Assembly (NCBI GenBank): GCA_037178625.1
Contig: JAWZXG010000064.1
Span: 1 to 44,642, forward strand
Reading direction: 5' to 3'
Length of the DNA: 44,642 nucleotides
Origin: Skeletonema tropicum
Taxonomy: Eukaryota > Bacillariophyta > Thalassiosirophyceae > Thalassiosirales > Thalassiosiraceae
The notes beneath the pieces were generated by a model, which saw only the letters and a list, made by a program, of their open reading frames with translations, had not been told where the DNA came from and did no database searches. The position numbers were made by a program, and so were the translations under genes. Within the stretch, counting starts at the first letter, position 1. Each line of letters opens with the position of its first letter. Positions 31,301 to 40,967 of this stretch are shown piece after piece.

Positions 31301-32765
31301 CTTTCTTTTTCATTTCGTCCAATTGTGTCCTTTGATTTCCATCCGCTGCGACGAAGGTTCCTAGGGCTTCACAAGCTTGATCGGGCGGGATGTGTGCAAT
31401 GGGAAGCGATGGGCCATTATGTTGTGGAATTACCAATGCCGTTTGGGGGAGATCTCGGTGAGGTTTGATGTATGCACGTCCATTCTTGTATCCATATGAA
31501 ACTACCGACACTTTACATTTTGCTTGTTTGCAATGTCCACCCGTTGCCATGATGATAAAACCCCAACATGTGATCGCTGCTTGAATTTGATTGAAGAACT
31601 CAGTATCTGATAGTCGACGACGTTTGGATCTAACGAGGAGATCAGTGTCGTCTACATAAATGATGGCAGCCAGCATGAGAAGAAGACCTGTCCAAGAGGA
31701 ATAAATCGGCTGACAATGTCCCATTCGACGGTATGCATTCGTCTGTAACAGTGATGTGACGGAAAATGATGGCGCCGCAGCACTACTACCTTGTCCCATT
31801 CCCATCATTGGCTTATCATCAGAACCTTGAAAGGGAGAGTCAGACAAACCGAATCCTGTCCTCAAATGCCATCCCATACATTGCAGAGCGACCAGCATCA
31901 TTTTGACCTGAGAGTTTGGCACTCCCGCTGCTAGCAGTGAAATGGATGACCACCCGTGGTACAGCGCATCATAACAGTCCCCAAGATCTACTGAAGCCAC
32001 TGCATAAGGCCAATGCAGGGTGCGATGAATATCCTGATAAAGTATTCGGTTCATGGTAGCATTCTTGGCTCCAGAGAAGGCTTTCGCATGTTGTTCCAAA
32101 GGTAGTAGATTCTCACGATTCAGATTCCTCATCATACGTTGAGCAAAGATAACCTTCAGGACGTAATTGAAATCAGCCTCAAAAAGACAGATGGCTCGAA
32201 GTTTATTGATGAAGACAGTACCCATTTCTTTCTGCAGTAAAACTATCACTGTATGTAACCATCGTTTAAGTGGCCAACCAAGACGAATCGCAGTATTCAG
32301 TTTTGCTACTTGGAGGGAGGTGAGTTCCTTGTCGAAAGCTGCACAGACGTAATGGTCGTAATGTATATTGGAGTACGACGATTGAGTGTCGATTCGACAA
32401 TGCTTCCACCAATATTGAAACTCCTCTTCCTCTATGTAAGGATCCAAGCCGAGATGTTGTGTCTTTTGATACAGGGAGGCTGCTTCTTGGAACAAGGCCG
32501 CCACTTCCGGAGGAGTATCAGGAGGAAACTCATACGTACCATGAAGGATTTGTTGAACTGCTGGACCATCTCCAAGGTGGCCGATGTCAGACAGGAAAGG
32601 CTCTGAGGCAAGAATAGATCGATGCCCAAGTTGGTATCTCTCACGAATACGATTGCCAGTTTCAGTTTCAACATCCCCACGTGTTGTGTACCGCGGGGAG
32701 AATTCCGGAAAATCTTCATCTGGCACTATAACTTCACATAACGGTGAAGCCCGAGGTTTCCCCAT
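28389..32765 (-). CDS. Reverse transcriptase/RNase H protein, intact, copy B
   Basis: 1,458 residues from the first ATG, 25 nt after the TAG that ends the endonuclease ORF and in the same frame. Residues 1-250 are the usual lead-in to the polymerase. RT blocks are ASVDLGDCYDALYHG (D near 260), GMGQGSSAAAPSFSV near 325 and IIYVDDTDLL (YVDD 370-373). RNase H follows with D in ADGSFMKD (near 889), E in RGEIFGG (near 933), D in WFDNSG (near 966) and a later ESHVDD...EMDRLAKQA block. A zinc finger of the form CPSCGRLNESTSHITRC (C-x2-C-x8-H-x3-C, near 1148) is typical of non-LTR C-termini. The end is Arg-rich then acidic, a likely nuclear signal. It makes cDNA by target-primed reverse transcription. 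I would place it with the I/CR1-like, RNase H-bearing elements, but the clade is uncertain. Confidence 0.85.
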   Translation of the reverse strand: MGKPRASPLCEVIVPDEDFPEFSPRYTTRGDVETETGNRIRERYQLGHRSILASEPFLSDIGHLGDGPAVQQILHGTYEFPPDTPPEVAALFQEAASLYQKTQHLGLDPYIEEEEFQYWWKHCRIDTQSSYSNIHYDHYVCAAFDKELTSLQVAKLNTAIRLGWPLKRWLHTVIVLLQKEMGTVFINKLRAICLFEADFNYVLKVIFAQRMMRNLNRENLLPLEQHAKAFSGAKNATMNRILYQDIHRTLHWPYAVASVDLGDCYDALYHGWSSISLLAAGVPNSQVKMMLVALQCMGWHLRTGFGLSDSPFQGSDDKPMMGMGQGSSAAAPSFSVTSLLQTNAYRRMGHCQPIYSSWTGLLLMLAAIIYVDDTDLLVRSKRRRLSDTEFFNQIQAAITCWGFIIMATGGHCKQAKCKVSVVSYGYKNGRAYIKPHRDLPQTALVIPQHNGPSLPIAHIPPDQACEALGTFVAADGNQRTQLDEMKKKGLSWADQLSSAHLPPADGFLSLNIHLKPRLCWNLVTVCESPKVVDKALSKVFFQALPYLRVNRNIRTEFRHLPVKYQGLGIFDVNVERLGLKIFWIQRYWGDSGLEGQLLLYSFEAFSIDLGLDGNPFQYSFERYGYLVESSSWWKDLWELLAHFGIRLDLDKTITFQPFRLGDKSVMRWFIESNHFSKQQLVRLNRVRKRKCIFFLSELLLCDGQKVNVLLLDGSEGFSRKKTYPFEKPTGADVTLWRTAIRTLTSPTYRLPTSLGFLRCLDPNIDWFWNEQDNLIVRYNWNEDGNIRAYDHFIPSDGGTARRPQYIWHYSSHLRPNNLTHAASVRIVDETTVSLICSTYLPPPPPTPSSILAVLQSWGNNSLWEDLQIDGDGSWLIEALMQGTVEGAADGSFMKDISTDVCSAAFMLICTVSNRKMVGTWAEESPFAGNYRGEIFGGMALALLLRAASTLLPANSEIVSPVKLWFDNSGVIHHGNKPHLDLVENQTQTDVLSLFKKYLRGIPFPISFEKVESHVDDYRHVSTYTRQEIWNIEMDRLAKQALLHALETNTFITSPFPFEHVRAYNGFGKISGSPIAAIYDWHGYTSAKHLFESRDIVSSQHFDLIFWEGMDKAVKNFPSMFTGWIAKHVSHFCGTNRQLSKMDSSVQNICPSCGRLNESTSHITRCSDPGRLASLRAAVEDLSDWMEDNDTDPYLQHFIEEYLLGHGELDMYDVIDGHPEHIEFAEIHDTLGWDNFVEGRISRRLVHLQAQYLSTIHTFVQPSTWASGLMRQLLLLTHQQWIYRNCTVHYKADGRSLPQHKQILQKVTQLLNTDEDELLPEDRSLLHIDFAQLADGPTIDQERWIAGMEAAIVARRVHRARRSRRARLPNLRIRRRSNTSASDAYSTNADETDIDVGSDDNGDDNDDGDGSSSRVESDSSREESSPAPVLRSRHYITSYFPPRRDSEGSIRFRRRRRRS

Positions 32766-32789
32766 CTTCAACTTCAGAGTTTTGAATTT

Positions 32790-34568
32790 CTACTGTCTCG
32801 CCTCCTTCTTCAAAATCCGCTTGACTTCGTCCGCTGCTTCGTCATCCCCTCGTTTCTTTGCTGCTGCCAATCTCTTTTGCAGCATACGATTTCTCAGCAT
32901 GGGCGCATCATCACGTAGGGCTTCAAGAAGTTCTATGCAAGCGAAGCGTTCCGTCTGTGCTTCGGCAATGGTGATGTCCCGAGGTTCAGGAACGTCTATC
33001 GCTCGGCATAGTTTGAATAGATTCCGACCGTCAGGTACCTTCCCTTGCTTGAAGCGAATAACTCTATTTAGACATCGTAGCTTCCGAAGAACGACAGAAA
33101 CTTCTTCACAAAAGTCAATATTCCGATTCCCACCTCTATTACACTCCCGTTCAGCACAACGTTGATGTTCCGTTTCCTGCACATCCCATCGATTGAGGAG
33201 GACGAGTTTCTCTTCTTTGGTGAGAGCTGTGGAATTTGCAATAGTATCCAGTCGTTGCCTCATATTGTGCCGCTCATTCAGTTCATTCAATCTCTTGTTG
33301 TACGCCGTCCGTAGACGGGGAACTTTACTCCGAACCCCACGCCCTTGTGGGCGTGGCATATGAGGAAGATGGGTGCCTAAAACCGATGGAGCATGGAAAT
33401 CAAACACCAACAGACGATGGTCCCCAACGTGGGCGCCGTGAGCAGCTGCATATGCATTTGTACACAGAATCCCCTCGGTAGCAAACATTGTCATCAGAGG
33501 TTTACGTCCAGATTCATGAGAGTTCGGTAGGTGTTCTCCATTGATACGTTGAAATTGACATGACATCTGCAAATCCTCCTCCTGCAGACGCGTTGCTAGA
33601 CCGTCTCGATATACGTCTTCATTGAAGTCACCAACTAGAATGATATTGTCACCCTTCTTTTTCCATAATAATAGCTGTTTGACCAATTGTTGAATGAAGT
33701 ATTTGCATGGATCTGTGAAACAACCTCTACCCCGAAGGTATCGCTGTCGTTGGCTGTATACGGTGTAGTTGCGGTGACGTTGGTTTCGACGACCATATCT
33801 CGATGAAGAGGGAGGATTATAGGCACAAATCAGCCAAGTGGCGTGTGCTTCGGTACCAAGACGCATATAGCACCATTGTCCTAACGAATCATCGTCCATT
33901 CCTTTCTTAGAAGCAAAGCCGGAAGTTCTGCCAGTAGCTAGAATTGAGGTCCCCCCAGGTTGAGTTCTACCATCGGAGCCAGACAGCCTATCGTTCCGAT
34001 TGTAGGCTACACTGCAATAGCGTTCTTCCCCAATACCAAAGACGTCATCAAACTGCTGATCTGATGTTGACATGTCCCATTGAACACAGTTTTCAACGCT
34101 GCAATAAATATCTGACTGAAACTTTTTCCGAGTGGTTTCTATCCTGCCTATCTTCTCATTTCCTCTTCCTTTAGTGAACAGTTGCAGGCCATTAACATTA
34201 TTTAAAATGATACGCAGGGTATCATGTGTTTTCGGAGGAGGAGGAAGGCCATGTGACTCTCGATCTTGTGTCGCTAACATTTCTTCCAAGTAGTCCACTT
34301 GATCGTCAACATCTCGTTTTGCTGCCTTCCGAGTATTAATCGATGGGAGAGGGGGACTTGAATGTTCTTTCTGTCCTCCTTTTCTAGATGCCCAAAAGAG
34401 TTCCTTATAGGTGGGTTGTGCTTTTGCTAGAAATCGCTTCTTTTTGTTCCGCCACACGCCTGCCCGGGATTGGGAATGATACCGAGGAGACCCTGACGGA
34501 ACTGAGTGTAAGTCACTGCGTTCACCACTAGAGACACTCATACTAGAGGCCGCAGAACTGACGCTCAT
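32790..34568 (-). CDS. APE-type endonuclease ORF, copy B
   Basis: 592 residues, identical as far as I can see to the endonuclease ORF of copy A: YNPP, VGDFNED and GDHRLLVFDF motifs are all present. It ends at the same TAG, with the RT frame continuing in phase eight codons before its first ATG. The stop context is CAG-TAG-AAA. Its ATG overlaps the ORF0 stop as TAATG. Confidence 0.8.
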   Translation of the reverse strand: MSVSSAASSMSVSSGERSDLHSVPSGSPRYHSQSRAGVWRNKKKRFLAKAQPTYKELFWASRKGGQKEHSSPPLPSINTRKAAKRDVDDQVDYLEEMLATQDRESHGLPPPPKTHDTLRIILNNVNGLQLFTKGRGNEKIGRIETTRKKFQSDIYCSVENCVQWDMSTSDQQFDDVFGIGEERYCSVAYNRNDRLSGSDGRTQPGGTSILATGRTSGFASKKGMDDDSLGQWCYMRLGTEAHATWLICAYNPPSSSRYGRRNQRHRNYTVYSQRQRYLRGRGCFTDPCKYFIQQLVKQLLLWKKKGDNIILVGDFNEDVYRDGLATRLQEEDLQMSCQFQRINGEHLPNSHESGRKPLMTMFATEGILCTNAYAAAHGAHVGDHRLLVFDFHAPSVLGTHLPHMPRPQGRGVRSKVPRLRTAYNKRLNELNERHNMRQRLDTIANSTALTKEEKLVLLNRWDVQETEHQRCAERECNRGGNRNIDFCEEVSVVLRKLRCLNRVIRFKQGKVPDGRNLFKLCRAIDVPEPRDITIAEAQTERFACIELLEALRDDAPMLRNRMLQKRLAAAKKRGDDEAADEVKRILKKEARQ

Positions 34569-34984
34569 TATGTAGTCGTCCGACTTCGATCCATCGCAGA
34601 CACGAAGGCTGGAGGAGGATCTTGGCCAGGACGATTACCCGAAGCGTGGTCATATTCATTGTAATCACATTTGTCGAAAATACGGGAAAGGAAGCTTCCA
34701 GCTGATATGATGACTGTTTTAGATGATTTACACCAAAGTAGAAAGAGCAATTGCTCTGTTGGGATCAATTGTGATGTGATAGATTGTTTGCTTTTCAATT
34801 GCACAAGACAAAATTTGAATTTGGCACGCCTCCGGCTGTCGGCGATATAATTGCTTAGTTCAAATTTGTACGATGATCTCCACACCAAGACAAGGCGATA
34901 TAGACGATAGGGGGTTGGTTCTCCCACTGTCAATAGAGCATCTTGGAGCTGAAAAACGGAATCCATAGCAGATCTCAACGCCAT
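34568..34984 (-). CDS. ORF0 of copy B, unknown function
   Basis: 138 residues, the same protein as ORF0 of copy A. Its preservation in both copies is not independent evidence because the copies are so recent; the better evidence for coding is comparison with copy C. Confidence 0.55.
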   Translation of the reverse strand: MALRSAMDSVFQLQDALLTVGEPTPYRLYRLVLVWRSSYKFELSNYIADSRRRAKFKFCLVQLKSKQSITSQLIPTEQLLFLLWCKSSKTVIISAGSFLSRIFDKCDYNEYDHASGNRPGQDPPPAFVSAMDRSRTTT

Positions 34985-35064
34985 CGTCAGCGCGAGGTCG
35001 ATGTCCCTGAACTACTAATTCCTACGTAGAATCTGATATTTTTTGTTATTTTGTTATTTCCATC
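34985..35064 (-). promoter_or_regulatory. 5' leader of copy B, slightly truncated
   Basis: Contains the conserved 19-mer (inverted at 35013-35031) and the AACAAAATAACAAAAAATATC stretch. The terminal 36 nt seen in copy A are missing. Confidence 0.45.
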
Positions 35065-35364
35065 GTCATCACTGCCGAGCAGTGGAAGGAGTTGTGCAAT
35101 TTGGAGCCGACCGATCTCGATAATGATATCAATCGCAGGTTGTCGACCTTGAAGTGCAAGCACAGCTTCATCAAAGCGACAAAAGAAGCAAGGCAACATC
35201 AAGTATTCACAGTCTTGCCGAGAGAATTCAAAAGTTATGAAGAAACGGAAAGACGATGGTATGAGTGATTTAGAGACTAAGAACAAAATTCTTCGTGAGA
35301 TTGGAATTCAAAGTGGACAGCAATCACTCCGTGATGTATTTTCTCGGAGAAGTCTAGTACGTAG
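35065..35364 (+). pseudogene. Recombinase tail fragment of U5 to the right of copy B
   Basis: Repeats the tail of the U5 pseudogene from GTCATCACTGCC to its TAG; one T is missing near 35353. The first 292 bp duplicate 27926-28218. Confidence 0.65.
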
Positions 35365-36549
35365 TTAATTGTTACTCCTATGTAATAGTTCAAAGTGGAC
35401 AGCAATCACTCTGTGATATATTGCTTGCTGGACCTGGCTGTGGCACGTGTATTATTGCTCTAGTAATAGGATGGATATCTACGAGTACTTGAATTTACTT
35501 TACTTTGACTTCTAAGTACCCCCCCTCCATGCATGCATTCATTTCTATTCATTTCCCACTTGGGAAGTTTGGCAATCTCCGCTGCCGAGGGGCCAGTGGA
35601 ACGGACAGCCTTGGCTTCAGTAACGGCATCATTGAAAGACTTTACACTTCTGAAAATGCAGCCAATGATGCATGACGAGTGAATATACGAATCATGATTC
35701 AGTCATGACCATGGCGCATAAACTAACAAAGTCACCAGAACTGCCAAGAGGAATTACTTGCAAACTCAACCAGGATGACCAATCACCTAGGCCTCTCCTT
35801 GATGCTGCTGCCCAATTTCGATAGCTACATTTCCATCCTCTGCACCCACTACACCACTTCCAACGACACAAACTGAAAGTAACACTGGTTGATCGCATCC
35901 ACGATAATCCAAGCGCTTGCAGTCGCCACCTTCCACCTTCCGTATCGAGTCGGATTCTACTGGTAATCCTGCAGAACAACGGTATTGTCATGTCGAGAGA
36001 GTCCCAATGCAAGTTGACCAATTGTTATTTTGGAAAATATGAATCCCAATTTGTTGCCCACTAGATAACTAGCCATAATGACTTGGCACTTCCTTCTGCG
36101 GTAAGAAGATCAAAGATAAACTAGTCACAGCATTTATTGAATGTCCCAAAACGCTTCCTTGAGTTCATTGGCGCTTCCACATAATGCAGATCTTTCCATC
36201 CTTACTATACAGCCCGTCACGTAAATCGATGCTTGGGATGGCAGTTACGTTATGAGTTATGAGGCAAGACGATGATAAAATTGCAGTGTTGATGAGGATG
36301 ACGGATGTAATGTGTATTTGCCCCGCCCGCCTGGTTCTGGTTGAATCTCCAGCCCTCCTCCTCCATTGTTGATTCATTCCATCAGCACTCTGTTTTTGAG
36401 AGTCATTGCTATCAGCGGCAGAATGAATGTCCACCGTCCACCCTCAGTTGCCTCTCTTATGAGACAATGATACAACGTTGTGTGATGCTACATCGCTCGG
36501 TGCTCGGTGCTCGGTGCCTATGGTACCTGTGCTGCTGTGTTTCCATATT

Positions 36550-36636
36550 CCCGTTTCTGCCCAAACTTGTCCCGTTTCTGCCCAAACTTGTCCCGTTTCT
36601 GCCCAAACTTGTCCCGTTTCTGCCCAAACTTGTCCC
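36550..36636 (+). repeat. 21-bp minisatellite, four copies
   Basis: The only block in the window with four copies of the 21-mer, an expansion by one unit. Confidence 0.95.
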
Positions 36637-36812
36637 AGGTTGATATCTCATGCACGCTCATGATGATTTAATAGGTTGAAGATCCAAGCGACGCATTCTT
36701 TCGCAGTCCATGGCAGGTAGTCGCTCGATTTATTGGCCTGTAGAAGTAATTGGGCGTCATAATAGTACTGGAAATCACGTGTGGTGTGGGTGGCACGTCG
36801 GCAGGGTGTGAC

Positions 36813-38215
36813 ATGCCGCCGAGACCTAGCGACAAAAGGAGCTTGTATGGCAGGATGGCAGGAGATAATATATCTACAATGGTTGATGGACACTATATCT
36901 TTGATTTGCCTCTCTACAGTAATCTAGCATTCAGCTTAACGGTTGAAAGGGCGAAATATTTGGAGACGGAGCGTGTAGATGCTAATTCGGTTGCACAGTC
37001 CATCGTCAAAAGTGTCGAAAACTACGACTCCGCCAATAGGTAGGCTTGCTGAATTCAACTTGAACCGAGTTGCTGTTGCAAGAGGTGGGGAGCACAATCA
37101 GGCCCGTTATGATGAGGGAACTTGGGATTCATACTTCCAAGCCCCCGATTTCGACTGGAATATCATCAAGCAGACTGAGCGTCAGTGTATGCTCGTGTTC
37201 TGTGACCTATTCTCTACCGGCTATGCCCATTCTGCTCACTTGCCGTCTTCTATCTATTTGGTGGTCTCCGCCGTGACAATGTTAGTGCTCTCAAAGCGCC
37301 CTACATCTTCCCCCACTTGAGAAATATGAAAAATGAAAGTGTTGCAACTAGAATGACAAAAATTCTCCGCAATAATATTGAGCACGAGCTCCGTCGGAAA
37401 ACGTTGTTCACGTCACGATCGATGAGAAAGGGCAGCATGACCGAGTTCCGGTTACACCGCCCGAGATCTATCTTACGAGGAGGAACTTGCTCGCAGTGGG
37501 CATACAATTCTACCCGCCAACACCTTTGGAGAAGACAATGCTTCTATGGGCATCAGAAGAGCATCCCACCAAGAAGCAGAAGGCCACGGCAAGTACCCCT
37601 CCAGAATCAGAGACAGCCAATGCAGGTACCACCTAACAATCAGCCTACAATACCGTTGTGGCTAATGCCATCAAATCTACAGGGAACAATAAGACTGGTG
37701 GTGTTACTGTCCTGACTGAGTTGGAGAGGTTTGTGGAAGTTGGCACCATTAGTAAAAAACAAAAGGATTTTCTTAGTGCCGGCAGTGTGGGGCTTGTTTC
37801 AAAGTCCATCCTCAATGATATATGAAGAATGATTTGATTATTGGACTCCCTGATTATAATTCCCTGGGGTCTGAAGGGGCTAGGTATTGCAGGGGAGTGA
37901 CTGCTACTGCCATGGTCATCACTGCCGAGCAGTGGAAGGAGTTGTGCAATTTGGAGCCGACCGATCTCGATAATGATATCAATCGCAGGTTGTCGACCTT
38001 GAAGTGCAAGCACAGCTTCATCAAAGCGACAAAAGAAGCAAGGCAACATCAAGTATTCACAGTCTTGCCGAGAGAATTCAAAAGTTATGAAGAAACGGAA
38101 AGACGATGGTATGAGTGATTTAGAGACTAAGAACAAAATTCTTCGTGAGATTGGAATTCAAAGTGGACAGCAATCACTCCGTGATGTATTTTCTCGGAGA
38201 AGTTCTAGTACGTAG
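36813..38215 (+). pseudogene. Decayed recombinase gene of U6
   Basis: Uninterrupted copy with the same frameshifts and stop as U3, without the AAAAG insertion in the tail. Confidence 0.65.
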
Positions 38216-39396
38216 TTAATTGTTACTCCTATGTAATAGTTCAAAGTGGACAGCAATCACTCTGTGATATTGCTTGCTGGACCTGGCTGTGGCACGTGTA
38301 TTATTGCTCTAGTAATAGGATGGATATCTACGAGTACTTGAATTTACTTTACTTTGACTTCTAAGTACCCCCCCTCCATGCATGCATTCATTTCTATTCA
38401 TTTCCCACTTGGGAAGTTTGGCAATCTCCGCTGCCGAGGGGCCAGTGGAACGGACAGCCTTGGCTTCAGTAACGGCATCATTGAAAGACTTTACACTTCT
38501 GAAAATGCAGCCAATGATGCATGACGAGTGAATATACGAATCATGATTCAGTCATGACCATGGCGCATAAACTAACAAAGTCACCAGAACTGCCAAGAGG
38601 AATTACTTGCAAACTCAACCAGGATGACCAATCACCTAGGCCTCTCCTTGATGCTGCTGCCCAATTTCGATAGCTACATTTCCATCCTCTGCACCCAGCC
38701 CACTACACCACTTCCAACGACACAAACTGAAAGTAACACTGGTTGATCGCATCCACGATAATCCAAGCGCTTGCAGTCGCCACCTTCCACCTTCCGTATC
38801 GAGTCGGATTCTACTGGTAATCCTGCAGAACAACGGTATTGTCATGTCGAGAGAGTCCCAATGCAAGTTGACCAATTGTTATTTTGGAAAATATGAATCC
38901 CAATTTGTTGCCCACTAGATAACTAGCCATAATGACTTGGCACTTCCTTCTGCGGTAAGAAGATCAAAGATAAACTAGTCACAGCATTTATTGAATGTCC
39001 CAAAACGCTTCCTTGAGTTCATTGGCGCTTCCACATAATGCAGATCTTTCCATCCTTACTATACAGCCCGTCACGTAAATCGATGCTTGGGATGGCAGTT
39101 ACGTTATGAGTTATGAGGCAAGACGATGATAAAATTGCAGTGTTGATGAGGATGACGGATGTAATGTGTATTTGCCCCGCCCGCCTGGTTCTGGTTGAAT
39201 CTCCAGCCCTCCTCCTCCATTGTTGATTCATTCCATCAGCACTCTGTTTTTGAGAGTCATTGCTATCAGCGGCAGAATGAATGTCCACCGTCCACCCTCA
39301 GTTGCCTCTCTTATGAGACAATGATACAACGTTGTGTGATGCTACATCGCTCGGTGCTCGGTGCCTATGGTACCTGTGCTGCTGTGTTTCCATATT

Positions 39397-39462
39397 CCCG
39401 TTTCTGCCCAAACTTGTCCCGTTTCTGCCCAAACTTGTCCCGTTTCTGCCCAAACTTGTCCC
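39397..39462 (+). repeat. 21-bp minisatellite, three copies
   Basis: Same three-copy block as in U1. Confidence 0.95.
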
Positions 39463-39638
39463 AGGTTGATATCTCATGCACGCTCATGATGATTTAATAG
39501 GTTGAAGATCCAAGCGACGCATTCTTTCGCAGTCCATGGCAGGTAGTCGCTCGATTTATTGGCCTGTAGAAGTAATTGGGCGTCATAATAGTACTGGAAA
39601 TCACGTGTGGTGTGGGTGGCACGTCGGCAGGGTGTGAC

Positions 39639-40799
39639 ATGCCGCCGAGACCTAGCGACAAAAGGAGCTTGTATGGCAGGATGGCAGGAGATAATATATC
39701 TACAATGGTTGATGGACACTATATCTTTGATTTGCCTCTCTACAGTAATCTAGCATTCAGCTTAACGGTTGAAAGGGCGAAATATTTGGAGACGGAGCGT
39801 GTAGATGCTAATTCGGTTGCACAGTCCATCGTCAAAAGTGTCGAAAACTACGACTCCGCCAATAGGTAGGCTTGCTGAATTCAACTTGAACCGAGTTGCT
39901 GTTGCAAGAGGTGGGGAGCACAATCAGGCCCGTTATGATGAGGGAACTTGGGATTCATACTTCCAAGCCCCCGATTTCGACTGGAATATCATCAAGCAGA
40001 CTGAGCGTCAGTGTATGCTCGTGTTCTGTGACCTATTCTCTACCGGCTATGCCCATTCTGCTCACTTGCCGTCTTCTATCTATTTGGTGGTCTCCGCCGT
40101 GACAATGTTAGTGCTCTCAAAGCGCCCTACATCTTCCCCCACTTGAGAAATATGAAAAATGAAAGTGTTGCAACTAGAATGACAAAAATTCTCCGCAATA
40201 ATATTGAGCACGAGCTCCGTCGGAAAACGTTGTTCACGTCACGATCGATGAGAAAGGGCAGCATGACCGAGTTCCGGTTACACCGCCCGAGATCTATCTT
40301 ACGAGGAGGAACTTGCTCGCAGTGGGCATACAATTCTACCCGCCAACACCTTTGGAGAAGACAATGCTTCTATGGGCATCAGAAGAGCATCCCACCAAGA
40401 AGCAGAAGGCCACGGCAAGTACCCCTCCAGAATCAGAGACAGCCAATGCAGGTACCACCTAACAATCAGCCTACAATACCGTTGTGGCTAATGCCATCAA
40501 ATCTACAGGGAACAATAAGACTGGTGGTGTTACTGTCCTGACTGAGTTGGAGAGGTTTGTGGAAGTTGGCACCATTAGTAAAAAACAAAAGGATTTTCTT
40601 AGTGCCGGCAGTGTGGGGCTTGTTTTAAAGTCCATCCTCAATGATATATGAAGAATGATTTGATTATTGGACTCCCTGATTATAATTCCCTGGGGTCTGA
40701 AGGGGCTAGGTATTGCAGGGGAGTGACTGCTACTGCCATGGTCATCACTGCCGAGCAGTGGAAGGAGTTGTGCAATTTGGAGCCGACCGATCTCGATAA
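39639..40799 (+). pseudogene. Decayed recombinase gene of U7, left part
   Basis: Same lesions as U3, with one C-to-T change near 40625. It is cut in its tail by copy C and continues at 42611-42872. Confidence 0.6.
40780..40799. repeat. 20-bp target-site duplication of copy C, left
   Basis: GAGCCGACCGATCTCGATAA, repeated at 42611-42630. Length and the CGATAA end match the duplication of copy A. Confidence 0.9.
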
Positions 40800-40967
40800 A
40801 GCTTAAAGCTTATTTAGAAAATTACTCTCTATACTAGAAGAGTACACATCTCTTTTGTGTTTCTTTGGCTCCTTAGAACCGCAATGGTAAACCCATCCTA
40901 CCATCTTCCGTTAGGTCTGAACATAAGAACAGACTGCTCGGGGATTTGGCCGTGTTCGGCGCAACTT
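40800..40967 (-). promoter_or_regulatory. Structured 3' tail of copy C
   Basis: Hairpin 1 (40884-40904) keeps the ATGGTA/TACCAT stem of A and B with a different loop. Hairpin 2 (40915-40934) sits at the same place as in A and B, but its stem is GTCTG/CAGAC instead of AAGCCTC/GAGGCTT. Pairing is kept while sequence changes. Confidence 0.65.

Larger units (their letters stand above)
28219..35064 (-). mobile_element. Non-LTR retrotransposon, copy B
   Basis: A 6,846-bp minus-strand copy, nearly identical to copy A. All three ORFs are open, so it may be competent apart from the TAG shared by both copies. Its 5' end lacks about the first 36 nt present in copy A and starts at GATGGAAATAAC, next to a CCAT microhomology with the array. 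Flanking array DNA is duplicated over about 293 bp. Confidence 0.9.
26800..36788 (+). repeat. Tandem array unit U5, interrupted by copy B
   Basis: Unit sequence occupies 26800-28218 and 35065-36788. Together these are about 310 bp longer than a normal unit, because 293 bp on the left (27926-28218) are repeated on the right (35065-35356) and the minisatellite has one extra copy. It shares a C-run variant near 35520 with U6 (38369) and a third CTCGGTG with U1. Confidence 0.95.
36789..39614 (+). repeat. Tandem array unit U6, complete 2,826 bp
   Basis: Second undisturbed unit. Positions 38216-39390 contain no gene I recognise. It carries the AGCC insertion near 38697 (as U2 and U4) and the longer C-run near 38369 (as U5). 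Confidence 0.95.

Noticed and set aside
28219..35064. Copy B dismissed as a pure assembly artefact of copy A
   Set aside because: B differs from A by a CT indel and single-base changes and has its own junctions; misassembly of the right junction remains possible but the copy itself looks real.
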